Origin: Bryobacterales bacterium
Lineage (GTDB): Bacteria; Acidobacteriota; Terriglobia; Bryobacterales; Bryobacteraceae
Assembly (NCBI GenBank): GCA_003167495.1
Contig: PMSX01000132.1
Span: forward strand, 1-46,441
Direction of reading: 5' to 3'
DNA length: 46,441 nt
Made by a program: the position numbers and the translations under genes. Below the pieces are notes generated by a model that worked only from the letters and a program-made list of their open reading frames with translations, was not told the DNA's origin and made no database searches. Positions within the stretch are counted from its first letter, which is position 1, and each line of letters opens with the position of its first letter. Shown piece by piece: positions 14,724 through 22,934 of the stretch.

Positions 14724-17700
14724 GTGAATAACGACACCATTGAATTGCGTTTTGGACTTGGCTTTGAAGACCTCTATCAGCGGGAGGGCTTAGTAAAGCT
14801 GGACGGAATTTTCGTCACTCAACTGAAGGAACGTGCGCCGGCGTTGCATGAACGGCTGCTGGCGGCGCGCGAGAATCCTCCGGCTGCGCACAACAAAGCG
14901 GGATCGGAACTCATTATCGAATTGGCGCCGCACGTGGAAGATTTCGTGGGCGAGTTGTTTGGCATAGATGCGGAACTGAGCGAGTTGCGGAACCGGCATA
15001 CGAAACTCGCGCCGATCTTTACGGTGAAACGAAAATTTGTGCAGCGCAGAGCACTCACCGGCTACACGGAAGAGACCGCGAGTGCGATTGACGGTGAAGC
15101 CGTGGCGGCCAGACTGGCAGCTGTAATGATGGAGCCGCTTACCGAGCTGAGCTTTGCCACGAAAGTGGAGCAATGGCTCGCGGCGGAGGCGGATCACACT
15201 TCACAGTTGCAGCTGGCCACGCAGTATACAGCCTGGGCCAGGCTGTCTCCGCAAGGCAAAGCGAAGCACAAGAATGGGGTACTGTTCAAGATTCCGCGCA
15301 AGGTTGATCCGTATCATCTGGTGCCGGTGGAAACATCTCGCAGCAACGGCTTGGTGCATTTGGAACTCGACCGCAGTCATTGGCGGCAGCGCGAAGGGTT
15401 TGAGCTGACTGATATAGGAACAGATTTGACGGGTGCTCTGGACCAGGCGCATTACTGCATCAAATGCCACAACCAGGCGAAAGACAGCTGCTCGACCGGA
15501 TTGAAAGAAAAGACAGGCGAGTACAAATCGAGTGCCTTCGGAGTGAAGTTGGCGGGGTGTCCGCTTGACGAGAAGATCTCGGAAATGAACGTGCTGAAGG
15601 ATGATGGCAATCCGATTGGCGCGCTGGCGGTGGTGGCGATCGATAACCCGATGGCCGCGGGCACGGGGCATCGCATTTGCAACGACTGCATGAAGTCTTG
15701 CATTTTCCAAAAGCAGGAACCGGTGGATATTCCGCAAGTGGAGACGCGTTCGTTGAAGGACGTGTTGGAGCTGCCGTGGGGCTTTGAGATTTATAGTTTG
15801 TTGACACGCTGGAATCCTTTGAACTTTGTGCGGCCGTATCCGCGCGCGAGCACTGGATACAAAGTGCTGGTGGTTGGTTTGGGTCCGGCCGGTTTCACGC
15901 TGGCGCATCACTTGATGAACGATGGACATACCGTGATGGCGGTAGACGGATTGAAGATTGAGCCGCTGCCCGAGGAGATTTCGGGCGTTGATCCTTATGG
16001 CAAGCGTGCGAAGTTCCGGCCGCTACGCGATATCACCGATATTTACGAGCAGTTGGGCGATCGCGTGATGGCGGGCTTCGGCGGCGTGGCGGAGTATGGC
16101 ATTACGGTTCGCTGGAACAAGAACTTCTTGAAGGTGATCCGGCTGCTGTTGGAACGGCGCAGCGAGTTTGCAATGTTCGGCGGCGTGCGTTTCGGCGGAA
16201 CGCTTACGGTGGAGAGCGCGTTTGCCCTGGGTTTCGATCACATTGCGCTCTGCGCGGGCGCGGGACGGCCGACTGTGATTCCGATGAAGAACGGCTTAGT
16301 GCGCGGTGTGCGGCAGGCATCGGATTTCTTGATGGCGCTGCAGTTGACGGGTGCGGCGAAGGCGGAATCACTGGCGAATCTGCAGATACGGATGCCGATT
16401 GTGGTGATTGGCGGCGGATTGACGGCGATTGATACGGCGACGGAATCATTGGCGTATTACGTGGTGCAAGTGGAAAAGTTTTTAGCGCGCTACGAGAAGC
16501 TGATGGAAGACTTGGGCGAAACGCAATTGAAAGCGCGCTGGACGAAGGATGAAGCGGAGATTGCGCAGGAGTTTCTGGCGCACGCGTGGGCATTGCGGCA
16601 CGAACGCGCGATGGCGGCCAAAGAAGGGCGCGCGCCGCAACTGATTGATTTGCTGAACCAGTGGGGCGGCGTAACAGTGGCGTACCGGCGGAGGCTGATT
16701 GATTCGCCCAGCTATACACTGAACCACGAAGAAGTGGCCAAGGCGATGGAAGAAGGCGTGCGGTTTGCTGAATGCCTTGCGCCGGACGAAGTGGAGGTAG
16801 ACGCGCAGGGCAGCGCGGCGGCGTTGCGGGTAGAAAAGCACAAATTCGATGAGACGACCGGAAAGATGGCGGCGACGGGCGAGAAGTTGACGTTAGCGGC
16901 GCGAACGATTTTGGTGGCGGCGGGAACACAGCCCAATACGGTACTGGCGCGCGAAGACGAGGAAAACTTCAAGCTGGACGGGCGCTACTTTCAGGCGGTT
17001 GGAGAGGATGGCGAACCCGTGAAACCGGAGCGCCTGTCGAAGCCAGCGAATCCGCAGGTGTTGGTTTCGCTGCGGCCCGATGGGCGCGCGATCAGTTTCT
17101 TTGGCGATCTGCATCCTTCGTTTTCAGGCAACGTGGTGAAAGCGATGGGCGGGGCGAAGCAAGGATATCCAGTGGTTACACGCGTATTGGCAAAGCGGAA
17201 GGCGGAAGCGCCGACGCCGGTGGCGCTGCTGAACAAGCTCAACAATGAATTGCGCGCGGTGGTGGAAGATGTGATCCGGCTGACGCCGAACATTGTGGAG
17301 ATTGTGGTGAGAGCGCCGATTGCGGCAAGGGCATTTCAGCCTGGACAGTTTTACCGCTTGCAGAACTATGAGTCGCTGGCGCCGCGCACAACGGACACAG
17401 TGCTGGCAATGGAAGGTCTAGCGTTGACGGGCGCTTCGGTGAATCACGACAAGGGCTTGCTTTCGACAATTGTGCTCGAGATGGGAGGTTCGTCAGATTT
17501 GTGCTCGCTGTTGAAGCCGGGCGAGCCGGTGATCTTGATGGGGCCAACGGGCAAGCCGACGGAGACGCCTTCGAAGGAAACGCTAATGCTCGCGGGCGGC
17601 GGACTGGGCAATGCGGTGTTGTTCTCGATTGGACAACAGGCGCGGGCCACGGGTTCGCGCGTGGTTTACTTCGCCGGATACAAGAAGATCATCGACCGTT

Positions 17701-18236
17701 ACAAGGTTGAGGAGATTGAGAAGGCGGCCGACGTGGTGATCTGGGTTTGCGACGAAGCGCCCGGATTCACTCCTGGGCGAGTGCAGGATAGCGCGTTTGT
17801 GGGCAATATTGTGGAAGCGATGGCAGCGTATGGGCGCGGCGATCTGGGTGAGGCTGAGATTCCGTTGAGTTCCGTAGACCGGCTGATTGTGATTGGCTCT
17901 GACGGAATGATGCGCGCGGTGCAGGAGGCGCGGCATTCGGTGCTGCGGCCATATCTGAAGCCGGATCATCATGCGATAGGCAGCATCAATTCGCCGATGC
18001 AATGCATGATGAAGGAGATTTGCGCGCAGTGCCTGCAAATGCACAAAGACCCGGTGACGGGGCAGGAAACGGTGGTATTTTCGTGCTTCAACCAGGATCA
18101 ACCGCTCGATCACGTGGAATTTGGCAGTTTGCGGTCGCGCCTGACGCAAAACGGGGCGCAGGAGAAGCTGACCAAGTTGTGGATTGACCATTGTTTACGG
18201 TCAATTGGAGCGCGGCCCGAACTAGTAGCAGGTTAG
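14724..18236 (+). CDS. Large fused FeS-flavin oxidoreductase (GltD-like plus ferredoxin-NADP reductase-like domains)
   Basis: 1170 residues, GTG start at 14724. Residues 1-240 have no family I recognise. A cysteine-rich iron-sulfur segment follows: CIKCHNQAKDSC near 245, GCPLDEKI near 285 and CNDCMKSC near 320, as in the N-terminal domain of GltD/NfnB. An FAD site VLVVGLGPAGFTLAHHL is near 381, and a pyridine-nucleotide site PIVVIGGGLTAIDTATES near 557. From about 838 comes a ferredoxin reductase/PyrK-like module (FQPGQFYRLQNYES, LAGGGLGNAVLFS) ending in a [2Fe-2S] motif CMMKEICAQC with a later Cys near 1120. The order equals NfnB fused ahead of NfnA, the subunits of electron-bifurcating ferredoxin:NADP transhydrogenase. 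Electron transfer between NAD(P)H and a ferredoxin-like partner is the inference; no partner gene adjoins it. A hairpin overlaps the stop. Confidence 0.82.
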   Translation: MNNDTIELRFGLGFEDLYQREGLVKLDGIFVTQLKERAPALHERLLAARENPPAAHNKAGSELIIELAPHVEDFVGELFGIDAELSELRNRHTKLAPIFTVKRKFVQRRALTGYTEETASAIDGEAVAARLAAVMMEPLTELSFATKVEQWLAAEADHTSQLQLATQYTAWARLSPQGKAKHKNGVLFKIPRKVDPYHLVPVETSRSNGLVHLELDRSHWRQREGFELTDIGTDLTGALDQAHYCIKCHNQAKDSCSTGLKEKTGEYKSSAFGVKLAGCPLDEKISEMNVLKDDGNPIGALAVVAIDNPMAAGTGHRICNDCMKSCIFQKQEPVDIPQVETRSLKDVLELPWGFEIYSLLTRWNPLNFVRPYPRASTGYKVLVVGLGPAGFTLAHHLMNDGHTVMAVDGLKIEPLPEEISGVDPYGKRAKFRPLRDITDIYEQLGDRVMAGFGGVAEYGITVRWNKNFLKVIRLLLERRSEFAMFGGVRFGGTLTVESAFALGFDHIALCAGAGRPTVIPMKNGLVRGVRQASDFLMALQLTGAAKAESLANLQIRMPIVVIGGGLTAIDTATESLAYYVVQVEKFLARYEKLMEDLGETQLKARWTKDEAEIAQEFLAHAWALRHERAMAAKEGRAPQLIDLLNQWGGVTVAYRRRLIDSPSYTLNHEEVAKAMEEGVRFAECLAPDEVEVDAQGSAAALRVEKHKFDETTGKMAATGEKLTLAARTILVAAGTQPNTVLAREDEENFKLDGRYFQAVGEDGEPVKPERLSKPANPQVLVSLRPDGRAISFFGDLHPSFSGNVVKAMGGAKQGYPVVTRVLAKRKAEAPTPVALLNKLNNELRAVVEDVIRLTPNIVEIVVRAPIAARAFQPGQFYRLQNYESLAPRTTDTVLAMEGLALTGASVNHDKGLLSTIVLEMGGSSDLCSLLKPGEPVILMGPTGKPTETPSKETLMLAGGGLGNAVLFSIGQQARATGSRVVYFAGYKKIIDRYKVEEIEKAADVVIWVCDEAPGFTPGRVQDSAFVGNIVEAMAAYGRGDLGEAEIPLSSVDRLIVIGSDGMMRAVQEARHSVLRPYLKPDHHAIGSINSPMQCMMKEICAQCLQMHKDPVTGQETVVFSCFNQDQPLDHVEFGSLRSRLTQNGAQEKLTKLWIDHCLRSIGARPELVAG

Positions 18237-18255
18237 GCGGTATTTTCGGCTAACC
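18231..18255. other. Hairpin over the oxidoreductase stop codon
   Basis: GGTTAGGCG and CGGCTAACC (18231-18239 and 18247-18255) pair at eight of nine positions with a seven-base loop and include the TAG stop. There is no T-run after it, so it is a poor Rho-independent terminator; it might protect the 3' end of the mRNA or reduce read-through into the sigma factor operon. Confidence 0.4.
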
Positions 18256-18289
18256 GGCGGGTGATTTGTCAGTCTAAAGAAGCAGCCGG

Positions 18290-18868
18290 ATGGAATTGAC
18301 TGACGCAGAAGCTGCCCGCGAGGCGCGGCTGGGGAACCAGCAAGCGTTTCGCGTGTTGGTAGAACGGCATAGCCGCGTGGTCTTCCGTCTTGCCTATCGT
18401 ATGACTGGCAACGAACAAGACGCAGAAGATCTGGTGCAGGAAAGCTTTCTGCGCGCTTACAAACAATTCCACACTTTTGATGAACGCGCGGCGTTTGGCA
18501 CGTGGCTGCATCGCATTTGCGTCAATTGCTCGCTCGATTTGATTCGGGCGCGCAAGACACGGCGGGAAATCCAGAATAAAGTGGATGACGAGCAGACGAC
18601 TAGCTGGCTGGAACAAGTGGCTGCGCCCGACCCTTCGCCGGAGCGCTTGACACAAAGCAGCCAGGTGGCGGAACTGCTGGAGCCGGCGCTTGAAAAACTC
18701 AGTGAGAATGAGCGGGCGGCGTTTGTCTTGAGGCACTACGAAGGATCGAGCATTGAAGAGATAGCGCGGGTGTTGGGTATACAGACGGGCGCGGCCAAGC
18801 ACAGCGTCTTTCGCGCGGTGCAGAAGCTGCGGCGGTCACTGGCGCCGGCATGGGGAGCGACACGATGA
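18290..18868 (+). CDS. ECF-type RNA polymerase sigma factor
   Basis: 192 residues. Region 2 is clear at about 20-90 (FRLAYRMTGNEQDAEDLVQE, then FGTWLHRICVNCSLDLIRAR), and region 4 at about 125-185 (LSENERAAFVLRHYEGSSIE followed by EIARVLGIQTGAAKHSVFRA). It belongs to the RpoE-like group. It is the first gene of a four-gene operon in which each following start overlaps the previous stop by the ATGA quadruplet, and the second gene is a zinc-type anti-sigma factor, so activity is presumably held in check by that protein. Self-activation from a promoter in the short gap at 18237-18289 is plausible, but no promoter could be assigned. Confidence 0.95.
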   Translation: MELTDAEAAREARLGNQQAFRVLVERHSRVVFRLAYRMTGNEQDAEDLVQESFLRAYKQFHTFDERAAFGTWLHRICVNCSLDLIRARKTRREIQNKVDDEQTTSWLEQVAAPDPSPERLTQSSQVAELLEPALEKLSENERAAFVLRHYEGSSIEEIARVLGIQTGAAKHSVFRAVQKLRRSLAPAWGATR

Positions 18869-19560
18869 ACCACCTGAACGAGGAACAAATGGTGGACGCT
18901 TATTACGGTGAGATACCGGAAGACGAAGCCCAGCATTTGGCGGAATGCGAGGAGTGCAGGGCGTTATTTGAAAGACAGCGCGAAGTGCTGGATGCGGTGC
19001 GCGAGTATCCCGTGCCCGAACGTGGGCCCGGCTATGGGGGCGAAGTGTGGACCAAGCTATTGCCACGACTACCGAAGCAACGGCAGAAGCGGACTTGGTG
19101 GCTGTTCATACCAGCTTTCGCAACAATGTTGGCGGTGGCTTTTCTGGCGGGACGATGGATGGAGCGTAGCGCGCCGGTGAATGCAAGCATTCCTGAGAAG
19201 GCTCGAGAGCGAGTGCTGCTGCTTTCGTTGAGCGAACACCTGGAACGGTCGCAAATTGTGTTAACGGAGTTAGCCAATGCGGCCCCTGGTTCGAGTGACT
19301 TGTTGGAAGAACGGGACCGGGCACGGGAGTTAATTGGCGCGAACCGTCTGCTACGCCAGACAGCCACGCGGTTGCGAGACCGGCAAGACGCCGCGGTGTT
19401 AGAGGATTTGGAGCATGTGCTGCTGGAAGTGGCGAATGCGCCGGATGCGCCGACGAATGAAGATACAGTGCGCGTGCAGCAGCGCATTGCACAAAACGAA
19501 TTGTTGTTTAAAGTACGAATCACATCGACAGATGCGCGGGAGAGAGGACTGAGGTTATGA
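18865..19560 (+). CDS. Membrane-spanning zinc-type anti-sigma factor
   Basis: 231 residues from ATG 18865, which overlaps the sigma stop (ATGA); a GTG/ATG-type start 15 bases earlier is less likely. The N-terminal HLAECEECRALF places His24, Cys28 and Cys31 in the H-x3-C-x2-C zinc anti-sigma pattern. One transmembrane helix (WWLFIPAFATMLAVAFLAG) covers about 78-96, and the remaining 135 residues are extracytoplasmic, highly charged and helical (SLSEHLERSQIVLTELANA), with no catalytic motif seen. It should sequester the upstream sigma factor and release it after a periplasmic signal. The unusually long outer domain could contact the exported HEAT proteins encoded next. Confidence 0.9.
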   Translation: MNHLNEEQMVDAYYGEIPEDEAQHLAECEECRALFERQREVLDAVREYPVPERGPGYGGEVWTKLLPRLPKQRQKRTWWLFIPAFATMLAVAFLAGRWMERSAPVNASIPEKARERVLLLSLSEHLERSQIVLTELANAAPGSSDLLEERDRARELIGANRLLRQTATRLRDRQDAAVLEDLEHVLLEVANAPDAPTNEDTVRVQQRIAQNELLFKVRITSTDARERGLRL

Positions 19561-20768
19561 AAAGGGTTTTGTTGGCGATTGCACTGAGTGCGCCGTTGCT
19601 GGCGCAGAACGTCTCGGTAGGAGAGGCGCAGAGCTTTCAAGCAAGTGATGCGGGCAAAGGGGACGAGGATTATCAGAAAGGCTTGAGTGCGCTGGATAAT
19701 CATGATTGGGACGGAGCGATTGCCGCTTTTGACGAGTCGGCTTCGCACAAGAAGAACAGCGCTCCCGCCGCCCTGTATTGGAAGGCGTATGCGCAGAATA
19801 AGGCGGGCCGACGATCGGAAGCGCTGGAGAGCATTGCCCAACTGCGGCGCGATTACAAGAACAGCCGCTGGTTGAACGACGCGCAAGCACTGGAAGTGGA
19901 AATGCGCGGACAGAGCGGAGCGCCGGTGAACCCTGGTTCGGAATCCGATGAAGAGTTGAAGATGGTGGCGCTGAACAGCCTGATGCAGGGTGATCCGGAC
20001 CGAGCGCTGCCGATTATCGAGAAGGTGCTAGCGAGCAATAACTCGGAGAAGGTGAAGGACAAGGCACTCTTTGTGCTGGTGCAGAGTGGATCTCCGAAGG
20101 CAGCAAAGCTGCTGGGAGATATAGCACGTGGAACGTCGAATCCGAATCTGCAGCTTAGAGCAATCCGTTACATGGGAATGATGGGCAATGAAGAATCGCG
20201 GAGAGAGTTGCCGGCGGTTTATGCGGCCTCAAACAATCCGGAAGTGAAGCGGGCGATTCTTAGGAGTTATATGACCTCTGGCTCGCGCGACTTGCTGTTG
20301 AACGCAGCCAAGGCGGAGCAGGATCCCGAACTGCGGCATGAGGCGATTAAGCAACTGGCGGTTTCAGGCGGTAGTGAGCAGTTGTGGCAGTTGTATTCGA
20401 GCGAATCCTCGATGGACAACAAGCGATTCATTTTGAAGCAGATGTTCATCACGGGAAAGTCTGACAGACTGGCGGAGCTGGCTCGCGCGGAGAAAGATCC
20501 GTCACTGAGGGCTGAGGCAATCAAGTCATTGGGACTGATGGGAGAAAACGGGCGGCCCGACGTGTTGGTTGACATCTATAAGTCAGACACCAGCCCGGAG
20601 GTCCGGCGTGCCGTGCTGCAAGCGCTGTTTCTGCAGAACAATGGCAAGGCACTAGTGGACTTGGCACGGAGTGAAAAAGACCTGGAGATGAAGCGGGAGA
20701 TTGTGAACAAGATGTCGCTCGTTCATTCGAAGGAAGTGACGGACTACATGATGGAGATCCTGAAATGA
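19557..20768 (+). CDS. Exported TPR/HEAT-repeat protein of the ECF operon
   Basis: 403 residues with a short signal peptide (MKRVLLAIALSAPLLA). Residues about 35-110 contain TPR-like helices (YQKGLSALDNHDWDGAIAAF; YWKAYAQNKAGRRSEALESI). Residues about 135-403 are a run of HEAT-like helical pairs, e.g. VKDKALFVLVQSGSPKAAKL, LRAEAIKSLGLMGENGRPDV and VRRAVLQALFLQNNGKALVD. Such solenoids bind proteins or peptides; no enzyme motif is seen. The start overlaps the anti-sigma stop by ATGA and the stop overlaps the next gene the same way. I infer a periplasmic sensor or scaffold acting on the anti-sigma factor, or a target of the response. Confidence 0.85.
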   Translation: MKRVLLAIALSAPLLAQNVSVGEAQSFQASDAGKGDEDYQKGLSALDNHDWDGAIAAFDESASHKKNSAPAALYWKAYAQNKAGRRSEALESIAQLRRDYKNSRWLNDAQALEVEMRGQSGAPVNPGSESDEELKMVALNSLMQGDPDRALPIIEKVLASNNSEKVKDKALFVLVQSGSPKAAKLLGDIARGTSNPNLQLRAIRYMGMMGNEESRRELPAVYAASNNPEVKRAILRSYMTSGSRDLLLNAAKAEQDPELRHEAIKQLAVSGGSEQLWQLYSSESSMDNKRFILKQMFITGKSDRLAELARAEKDPSLRAEAIKSLGLMGENGRPDVLVDIYKSDTSPEVRRAVLQALFLQNNGKALVDLARSEKDLEMKREIVNKMSLVHSKEVTDYMMEILK

Positions 20769-21514
20769 AGGCCCTCATCGCGTTGTGCTTTGCGGCTGTG
20801 TTGGCGGCCCAAAATGCGCCAGCTTTGAAAAACGGGCAGCTTGAGACGCGAGCGTTTAGCGGCGACTTGGCGGCACAGTTGAAGAGTGACAAGGCGACAT
20901 GGTTCGGGTATGCGATCAAGACACAACGCAGAACAGACAATTGGTGCGACGGTCAGCATTCAAGCCCCATTCAGCTGGAAGGTTCGGATACGGCATCGGT
21001 TTTGCTGAGAGTGGAGAACAATCAGGTTGAGAAAATGAAGCTCTACTCAATAGACTGCGCGTTGGACGTGGGCGGGTTGCCGTTTGTTTGGTTGACCGGT
21101 GTTAGCGCAGAGGCGAGTTTGGCGTATCTGAAGACTCTGCCAATGGACCAGGCGATCTTTCTCATCTCACAGCATGCTGGAACGGAGGCGACCGACATCC
21201 TGATTGATGAGGCAAAGAATGGCAAGTCTACGCACGTGCGGGAACAGGCATTATTCTGGCTGTCTCAACGAGCAGGCGCTAAATCAGCGGCAGCCATTGT
21301 AGATGCGATCACAAACGATCCGGATACGGGAGTGAAGAAGAAAGCGGTGTTTGCGCTCTCGCAATTGCCGGCGGACGAGGGCGTGCCGAAGTTGATTGAA
21401 GTGGCCAGGACACAGAGGAATCCGGAAGTGCGCAAGCAGGCGTTCTTTTGGTTGGGGCAGACCCACGATCCGCGGGCGCTGAAATATATAGAGGACGTCT
21501 TAACGACTCCCTGA
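20765..21514 (+). CDS. Second exported HEAT-repeat protein of the ECF operon
   Basis: 249 residues with a signal peptide (MKALIALCFAAVLAAQNAP). A middle region (about 20-125) contains two cysteines (NWCDG, SIDCALDVGG) that may form a disulfide in the periplasm. The C-terminal half has three to four HEAT/PBS-lyase-type repeats (VREQALFWLSQRAGAKSAAA, VKKKAVFALSQLPADEGVPK, VRKQAFFWLGQTHDPRALKY). It is similar in build to the preceding protein but shorter, so the pair probably arose by duplication. ATGA overlap with the upstream gene; its end overlaps the convergent permease gene by 15 bases. Function unknown. Confidence 0.85.
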   Translation: MKALIALCFAAVLAAQNAPALKNGQLETRAFSGDLAAQLKSDKATWFGYAIKTQRRTDNWCDGQHSSPIQLEGSDTASVLLRVENNQVEKMKLYSIDCALDVGGLPFVWLTGVSAEASLAYLKTLPMDQAIFLISQHAGTEATDILIDEAKNGKSTHVREQALFWLSQRAGAKSAAAIVDAITNDPDTGVKKKAVFALSQLPADEGVPKLIEVARTQRNPEVRKQAFFWLGQTHDPRALKYIEDVLTTP

Positions 21515-22909
21515 CGCGCCTTGCAGGTGGCTGGTGAATCGGCTATAGGCAAAGTAAATGACTAATCCGATCGCCATCCAAATCAGAAATGCGCTCCAAG
21601 TGACTGCGCCGAGACCCGCCATCAGGCCCACGTTGATCAGGACACCAAAAATTGGAAGCGCGGGAACCCAGGGAGTCCTAAACGGGCGCGGCAGATCGGG
21701 CCTTTTCTTTCGCATGATCACGATCCCAATACACACGACGACGAATGCGAACAAGGTGCCAATGCTGGTGAGACTGCCCAGCCGGGCGATGGGAGTAAAA
21801 GCAGATCCCACAGACACAAAGAGCAGTAGGACAAGGTTGGATTTCCAGGGCGTGTGAAAACGACTGTGCAGTTCGGAGAAGAGTTTGGGCAGCAAACCGT
21901 CTTTCGACATGGAGTAGAAGACACGCGATTGTCCATACAAAAAGACCAGCATTACGGAGGTCAATCCACAGAGCGAGCCCAACTTCATGAGGAAAGCAAT
22001 CCAGGGCAGACCTTTCATCTGGTCGACCGCAACGGCGAGCGGTGCGGCCACGTTCAGGTCTTTGTAGTTCACGATACCGGTAAGCACAGCGGCATATAGG
22101 ATATAGAGCACCGTGCAGATGGCCAGCGAACCAAGAATGCCGATGGGCATGTCGCGCTTGGGATTGCGGGCTTCCTGGGCGGCCGTTGAAACAGCGTCGA
22201 ATCCGATGTAGGCGAAGAAGATCTGTCCGGCGCCCGCCAGCACGCCGCTCCAGCCGAATGAACCGAATGTGCCAGTGTTCGGTGGGAGGAATGGGTGGTA
22301 GTTTTTGTAGTTGATAAAGAAGTAGCCGATTCCGATAAAGAACACCACGACCGCGACTTTCAAGGCGACGATGAGACTGTTGAAAGTGGCGGATTCTTTG
22401 ATGCCACGAATGAGAATGGCGGTCACAAGGCAGAGACTTGCCACCGCGAGTAGATTGACTTTGCCGGGCGTGGGATCGAACGGAGAAGCAATCAGGGAGT
22501 GGGGCAAGTGGATACCAAAGGAAGTAAGAATGGAGGTCAAAGTCTCGGCCCAACTGACTGAGACAGTGGCGGCACCGACAGCATATTCAAGGACGAGCGC
22601 CCAGCCGATGATCCACGCGACGATTTCACCTAGCGTTGCGTATGAGTAGGTATAGGCGCTGCCGGCAACGGGAATCATAGTGGAGAATTCGCTGTAACAG
22701 AGACCAGCAAACGCGCAACCGAGGGCGGCGAAGATGAACGAGTAAATCACCGCAGGGCCTGCGTGAGTGGCGGCGGCGACTCCGGTGAGAGTGAATATGC
22801 CAGCACCGATGATGGCACCTATTCCCAAAGCAATCAATTGAAGGCCTGTGAGGGTCGGGTTTAATTCTGTCTTCTCTGGTTCAACTGCTTTGGTTGCAAA
22901 TAACGTCAT
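21500..22909 (-). CDS. APC-family amino acid permease (cationic amino acid transporter type)
   Basis: 469 residues from ATG 22909, twelve or more hydrophobic helices. The first helix signature GIGAIIGAGIFTLTGVAA and the later FFAYIGFDAVSTAAQEARNPKR are characteristic of the APC superfamily, CAT subgroup (TC 2.A.3.3-like). The C-terminus VIYFAYSRFTSHLQ is the usual end. It would import an amino acid by proton symport or exchange; the substrate is not readable. In-frame ATGs at 22921 and 22969 exist, but the latter would overlap the divergent glucosidase gene. A GGGA stands very close to ATG 22909. It is divergent from the GH13 gene with 25 bases between starts. Confidence 0.9.
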   Translation of the reverse strand: MTLFATKAVEPEKTELNPTLTGLQLIALGIGAIIGAGIFTLTGVAAATHAGPAVIYSFIFAALGCAFAGLCYSEFSTMIPVAGSAYTYSYATLGEIVAWIIGWALVLEYAVGAATVSVSWAETLTSILTSFGIHLPHSLIASPFDPTPGKVNLLAVASLCLVTAILIRGIKESATFNSLIVALKVAVVVFFIGIGYFFINYKNYHPFLPPNTGTFGSFGWSGVLAGAGQIFFAYIGFDAVSTAAQEARNPKRDMPIGILGSLAICTVLYILYAAVLTGIVNYKDLNVAAPLAVAVDQMKGLPWIAFLMKLGSLCGLTSVMLVFLYGQSRVFYSMSKDGLLPKLFSELHSRFHTPWKSNLVLLLFVSVGSAFTPIARLGSLTSIGTLFAFVVVCIGIVIMRKKRPDLPRPFRTPWVPALPIFGVLINVGLMAGLGAVTWSAFLIWMAIGLVIYFAYSRFTSHLQGASGSR

Positions 22910-22934
22910 ATCCCTATACATTAAGCTCAGTGTT

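Noticed and set aside
18183..18205. Inverted repeat ATTGACC/GGTCAAT near the oxidoreductase end
   Set aside because: It lies fully in coding sequence, has no T-run and is followed by the better-placed hairpin at 18231; likely chance.
21678..22553. 291-codon minus-strand frame inside the permease
   Set aside because: It is the same strand as the permease in another frame, Arg/His-rich and without family features, while the permease frame shows APC signatures.
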